Below, piece by piece: positions 61,500-64,000 of a DNA stretch of 64,000 nt. The notes beneath the pieces are model-generated. The model was not told the origin of the DNA, did no database searches, and saw only the letters and a program-made list of their open reading frames with translations. The stretch is taken from the NCBI GenBank assembly GCA_031549185.1, contig JAVBQG010000003.1, forward strand, positions 1 through 64,000, given 5' to 3'. The translations under genes were made by a program, and so were the position numbers. The stretch's first letter is position 1, and the number at the start of each line of letters is the position of its first letter. The DNA is from JAVBQG01 sp031549185 (GTDB taxonomy: Bacteria > Synergistota > Synergistia > Synergistales > Synergistaceae).

Positions 61500-61857
61500 A
61501 CAAATCTCCAGTCAGTAAAGACTAGTGGGTCTTTTGAGTGCTCACGAAAAGTTTTTTTGTTCATAATGTATCGATAGAATCGCCTGGACGCCTTTCCCCG
61601 TTCAGGAATTCGGGGGCACCATGTACGCGATCTTTTCCGAGCCTCCGGCGACAAACGTGTTTTCCCTCGACGATTATGGTGGTTCCCCTTCTTCCGGCAC
61701 TTCCCCGGAGGATGCCCGTTCCGGAGCCAGTAAAAAGGTGGTGTTGCCCAAGGTAGAGCGCGAGCCGTGATTCCTGCCATTGAGTAATTATCCAACGTGT
61801 ACTGTATGGGACCCCTTTCGCGAACTTTTTCGGGGGTATTGTGAAGGACAGGGAAGG
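61500..61857 (+). promoter_or_regulatory. Long leader of the DUF2193-like/MtdB-type transcript
   Basis: The leader contains a small hairpin (AAAGAC/GTCTTT, 61518-61535), a GAGTGCTC palindrome with AAAAGTTTTTTT (about 61536-61560) that could terminate weakly, and a 49-codon frame (61621-61770) without a clear ribosome site. Its length and the early T-run suggest regulation by attenuation, but no known riboswitch was recognised. Confidence 0.4.
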
Positions 61858-63402
61858 ATGGTAACGGGCATGGATCTTCAGGAAAAAATGGTAAAAGAAT
61901 GTGTGGCGGCAGCGAGAGCAGACTACGGCGTAATCAAGGAAAAAAGAGGCGGCACGTTCAAGATCACCGACGCCCAGCCGTATGTGGACGCAGTCAACAC
62001 CATGAAGCCGATCGAAGGACAGAGCAAGGAAGTCTTCGATCTGCATATTCAGTCTGTCAACGCCCACTATGAAGTGCTCAAGAGTATTACGGACACGATT
62101 CGTCCGGAGGACGATCCCTTTATAGAGCACCACCAGACCCCTCCTCTCATGGAACTCCTTTTCGATATGGATCCCGCTTTCAAGAAATCAACCGAGAAAT
62201 TCGTCGACGCCATCGCGGCCAATAAGGCGCTGGTGGGCCTCGAGGCGACTCGTCGTTACGGCGGCATGTATGGGCCGACCTGCGTGGTCGATTTCGGTTT
62301 CTCGGTGGGTTCGGTGCCGAATCTGGTGAATCGCATCCTCAAGAAGATGGACATCCCCCAGAAGGACAAAGAGACGATTTTGGCGGCCAAGTCGTGGGGT
62401 ATGAACACATCCTACGGACTCGGAGGCGCCTTCCGCGCAGCCCTCGAGTCCGGGAAGACCGCGGCCGAGGCGGAAGCGGCCGAAGTGGCGCAGCTTCAGA
62501 AACTCTACGCGTCTCCGATGGCGGCGCAGAGCGAATTGATGGCGACACACAACCTGGGCGGCCACGGTCCGCACTCGTCTTTCGACTTGGGCAAATATAT
62601 GGACGGCTACAAGGCGAAGATGAAGCCGTATGTGGAAGCCGCCATGAAGGCAGGCGTACATCCGGCGAACATCGTCACGATTCCGGCATACTGTGTGGGC
62701 GACATCGGCCACCATATCGCGCAGTCGGCCTACAACATGTTCAAGGACGACATGGTCTTCGCGATCTACGAGGCGGTCACCGACGTGTTCGAAAAGACCC
62801 TGAAGAAGGGTCTCGAACAAGGCGCGTTCAAGAACGGCTGGGACGTCGTCACGGTAGCGACGGGCGCTCCGGCAGCGGCAGCGGCTTTCATCCTCTGGAT
62901 GGACAGCTTCAACGTGCCGATGCTGGTCGACCTGCTGGTGAAGCGCTTCTACAACTACGCGGCGATGAACCCCAAGCGCGGCGAGGCGGACGAACTGCAC
63001 AACGTCGACTTCATGGACATCCTGAAGCGCGGCGAGTGGATCATCGACGTCGCCCCGAAGGGCGGCGGCGGCACGATCAAGGGGATCAAACTCGATTTCT
63101 CCCCGATCACCGAGCATCCGGTCATCTCGAACCCGCAGCGCTACAGCTATCCCGCCTGCGCGATCACCCAGCGCTTCGCGGCCCTCATGTCCATGTCCGA
63201 CTTCCCGTGCTACCTGACGCCGGAGTGTGTCACGGCGACGGCCATGACGAACATGATGGCGCTCAAGCCGGGCGTCGCCGGCGCCCCGATGAAGGGTTGC
63301 AAGGACTGCGCGGCCAGCACGCTCATCAAGCGTTGCGCGCCGTACAACAAGGGTTATCTGGCGACCTTCGAGGGATATTGCCAGTGCCACGACACGATCT
63401 AA
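61858..63402 (+). CDS. DUF2193-like protein
   Basis: ATG 61858 (AAGGA upstream) or ATG 61870 begins a protein of about 514 residues. It is soluble and well conserved in style, with His-rich segments (NLGGHGPHSSFDLGKYMDG, AYCVGDIGHHIAQSAYNMF) and a Cys-rich end (MKGCKDCAASTLIKRCAPYN, YCQCHD) that could bind metal or an Fe-S cluster. It resembles the archaeal DUF2193 family, mostly known from methanogens. Function unknown. The MtdB-type gene follows after a hairpin, suggesting a C1-metabolism link. Confidence 0.68.
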   Translation: MVTGMDLQEKMVKECVAAARADYGVIKEKRGGTFKITDAQPYVDAVNTMKPIEGQSKEVFDLHIQSVNAHYEVLKSITDTIRPEDDPFIEHHQTPPLMELLFDMDPAFKKSTEKFVDAIAANKALVGLEATRRYGGMYGPTCVVDFGFSVGSVPNLVNRILKKMDIPQKDKETILAAKSWGMNTSYGLGGAFRAALESGKTAAEAEAAEVAQLQKLYASPMAAQSELMATHNLGGHGPHSSFDLGKYMDGYKAKMKPYVEAAMKAGVHPANIVTIPAYCVGDIGHHIAQSAYNMFKDDMVFAIYEAVTDVFEKTLKKGLEQGAFKNGWDVVTVATGAPAAAAAFILWMDSFNVPMLVDLLVKRFYNYAAMNPKRGEADELHNVDFMDILKRGEWIIDVAPKGGGGTIKGIKLDFSPITEHPVISNPQRYSYPACAITQRFAALMSMSDFPCYLTPECVTATAMTNMMALKPGVAGAPMKGCKDCAASTLIKRCAPYNKGYLATFEGYCQCHDTI

Positions 63403-63423
63403 GAGATCGCTAGGAGCTTGCTT

Positions 63424-63473
63424 GCGGACATATGGGGCGAATCGATCTTTCGCTCCCGTATGTCCGCTCTTTA
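63424..63473 (+). terminator. Long hairpin between the DUF2193-like and MtdB-type genes
   Basis: GCGGACATATGGG (from 63424) pairs with the segment ending TATGTCCGC (to 63467), extended by GCGAA/TTCGC around a short loop, then TCTTTAG. It can act as a partial terminator or RNA processing site, setting the ratio of the two genes. Confidence 0.65.
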
Positions 63474-63508
63474 GAATTTGACGAGGATAATCATAAAGAG
63501 GTGTTGGG

Positions 63509-64000
63509 ATGCGAAAAATCTTACTCCAGCTCGACTCGGATCCACAGCCTAGCGTTTTCGACGCGATCACGGCGCTCGATTCGGCCGACTGCGTTCTTCT
63601 GCGGCATGGCGGCGTTACGCCGGACAACGTCGTTCCGCTCGTCCACGGCTGTATGTTCACGCGCTCGCCGAAGGAGCTCTCGAACACGGCCATTTTCATC
63701 GGCGGTTCCAATATGGAGGCGGCGGAAAAGATCTTGAACGCGGTAAACGGGACACAGTGGAAACCGCTGAACGTATCGGTGATGTTCGATCCGAACGGCT
63801 GCAATACGACGGCAGCCTCGGCGATCTACAATATCGCCTCCAACATAGACATCAAGGGCAAAAAACTGACGATCGTCTCGGGAACCGGGCCCGTGGGGCA
63901 GAGGGCGGCCGGGTTGGCCGCGAGGCTGGGCGCTCTCGTGACGATCACCTCGCGGAGCATCGAGAAGGCGGAGGTCGCCGCCTCCGCGATCGAAGAGCGC
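63509..64000 (+). CDS. mtdB: Methylene-tetrahydromethanopterin dehydrogenase, MtdB/MtdA type (cut by window edge)
   Basis: ATG 63509 opens 164 codons to the window end. The N-terminal half has the MtdA/B pterin-binding style (FDAITALDSADCVLLRHGGV, GCMFTRSPKELSNTAIFIGG, VMFDPNGCNTTAASA), followed by a Rossmann NAD(P) site (KLTIVSGTGPVGQRAAGLAA). The family oxidises methylene-H4MPT to methenyl-H4MPT with NAD(P) in methylotrophs. The carrier used here could be H4MPT, a relative or folate; the family placement is clear but the name mtdB versus mtdA is not fixed. Confidence 0.82.
   Translation, partial: MRKILLQLDSDPQPSVFDAITALDSADCVLLRHGGVTPDNVVPLVHGCMFTRSPKELSNTAIFIGGSNMEAAEKILNAVNGTQWKPLNVSVMFDPNGCNTTAASAIYNIASNIDIKGKKLTIVSGTGPVGQRAAGLAARLGALVTITSRSIEKAEVAASAIEER

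Noticed and set aside
61621..61770. A 49-codon frame in the leader of the DUF2193-like gene.
   Set aside because: No clear ribosome site, unusual Ser/Pro/Gly content and no match recognised; mentioned only as part of the leader.
1..64000. CRISPR arrays, insertion sequences, rRNA genes, phage modules.
   Set aside because: No regularly spaced repeats, transposase motifs, rRNA cores or phage structural genes were seen on either strand.

Overview
The window is about 64 kb of GC-rich chromosomal DNA with dense, operonic, core-type gene content. It most resembles a diderm, amino-acid/peptide-fermenting anaerobe of the Synergistota; this assignment is inferred from gene content and protein style, not from a search. 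Supporting traits are: several peptidases (DppA-type D-aminopeptidase, M29-type, PepV-type, PepT) with an OPT oligopeptide transporter; acetate kinase; a FapR-PlsX-FabH-FabK-FabD-FabG-ACP-FabF-RNase III lipid cluster; minor pilins with a PilY1-like protein; a selenocysteine-containing SelD; and a methylene-tetrahydromethanopterin dehydrogenase-type gene at the right edge. No insertion sequences, prophage or CRISPR arrays were seen.

Layout: 1-4048 is the translation/transcription block tuf(3' end)-rpmG-tRNA-Trp-secE-nusG-rplK-rplA-[L10 leader]-rplJ-rplL, closed by a terminator with no rpoB behind it. 4100-10179 holds an amidohydrolase, a membrane protein, DppA, an NfeD-like protein, GlmS (reverse) and a YaiI-type protein. 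10320-12976 holds pirin, a shortened MetY-like protein lacking the PLP lysine, and MetX. 13164-19272 is a peptide-use island: PepV-type dipeptidase and a PucR-type regulator on the reverse strand, divergent from an M29-type aminopeptidase and an OPT transporter. 19519-26505 is a type IV pilus minor-pilin/PilY1 cassette. 26682-37763 carries TrmB, an MFS exporter, RsmD-CoaD, TmcAL, AckA-DUF177-RpmF, an ArsR regulator, DgkA, an S55 (SpoIVB-like) peptidase and RF2 with its programmed frameshift. 37894-41271 holds SelD (in-frame UGA), PepT and a two-gene AbiEii-type toxin-antitoxin pair. 41488-49978 is the fatty-acid/phospholipid operon ending in rnc and a ZnuA-like secreted protein. 50145-54112 is efp, a zinc-ribbon protein, Asp23, a membrane protein, nusB and xseA. 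54115-61383 holds a degenerate HD-GYP protein, a membrane-anchored periplasmic-binding-like receptor, a DHH phosphoesterase, Ppx/GppA, a macro-like protein and an unknown protein. 61858 to the end is a DUF2193-like protein followed by the MtdB-type gene, driven by a strong promoter with a long leader.

Points of most interest: the DUF2193-like/MtdB pair in an apparently non-methanogenic bacterium; the lysine-less MetY fragment coupled to MetX; the receptor-like fusion of an unknown cytoplasmic domain to a periplasmic binding fold; SelD encoded through UGA; and several enzymes missing key residues (HD-GYP, TrmB, ZnuA-like, PilY1 MIDAS).
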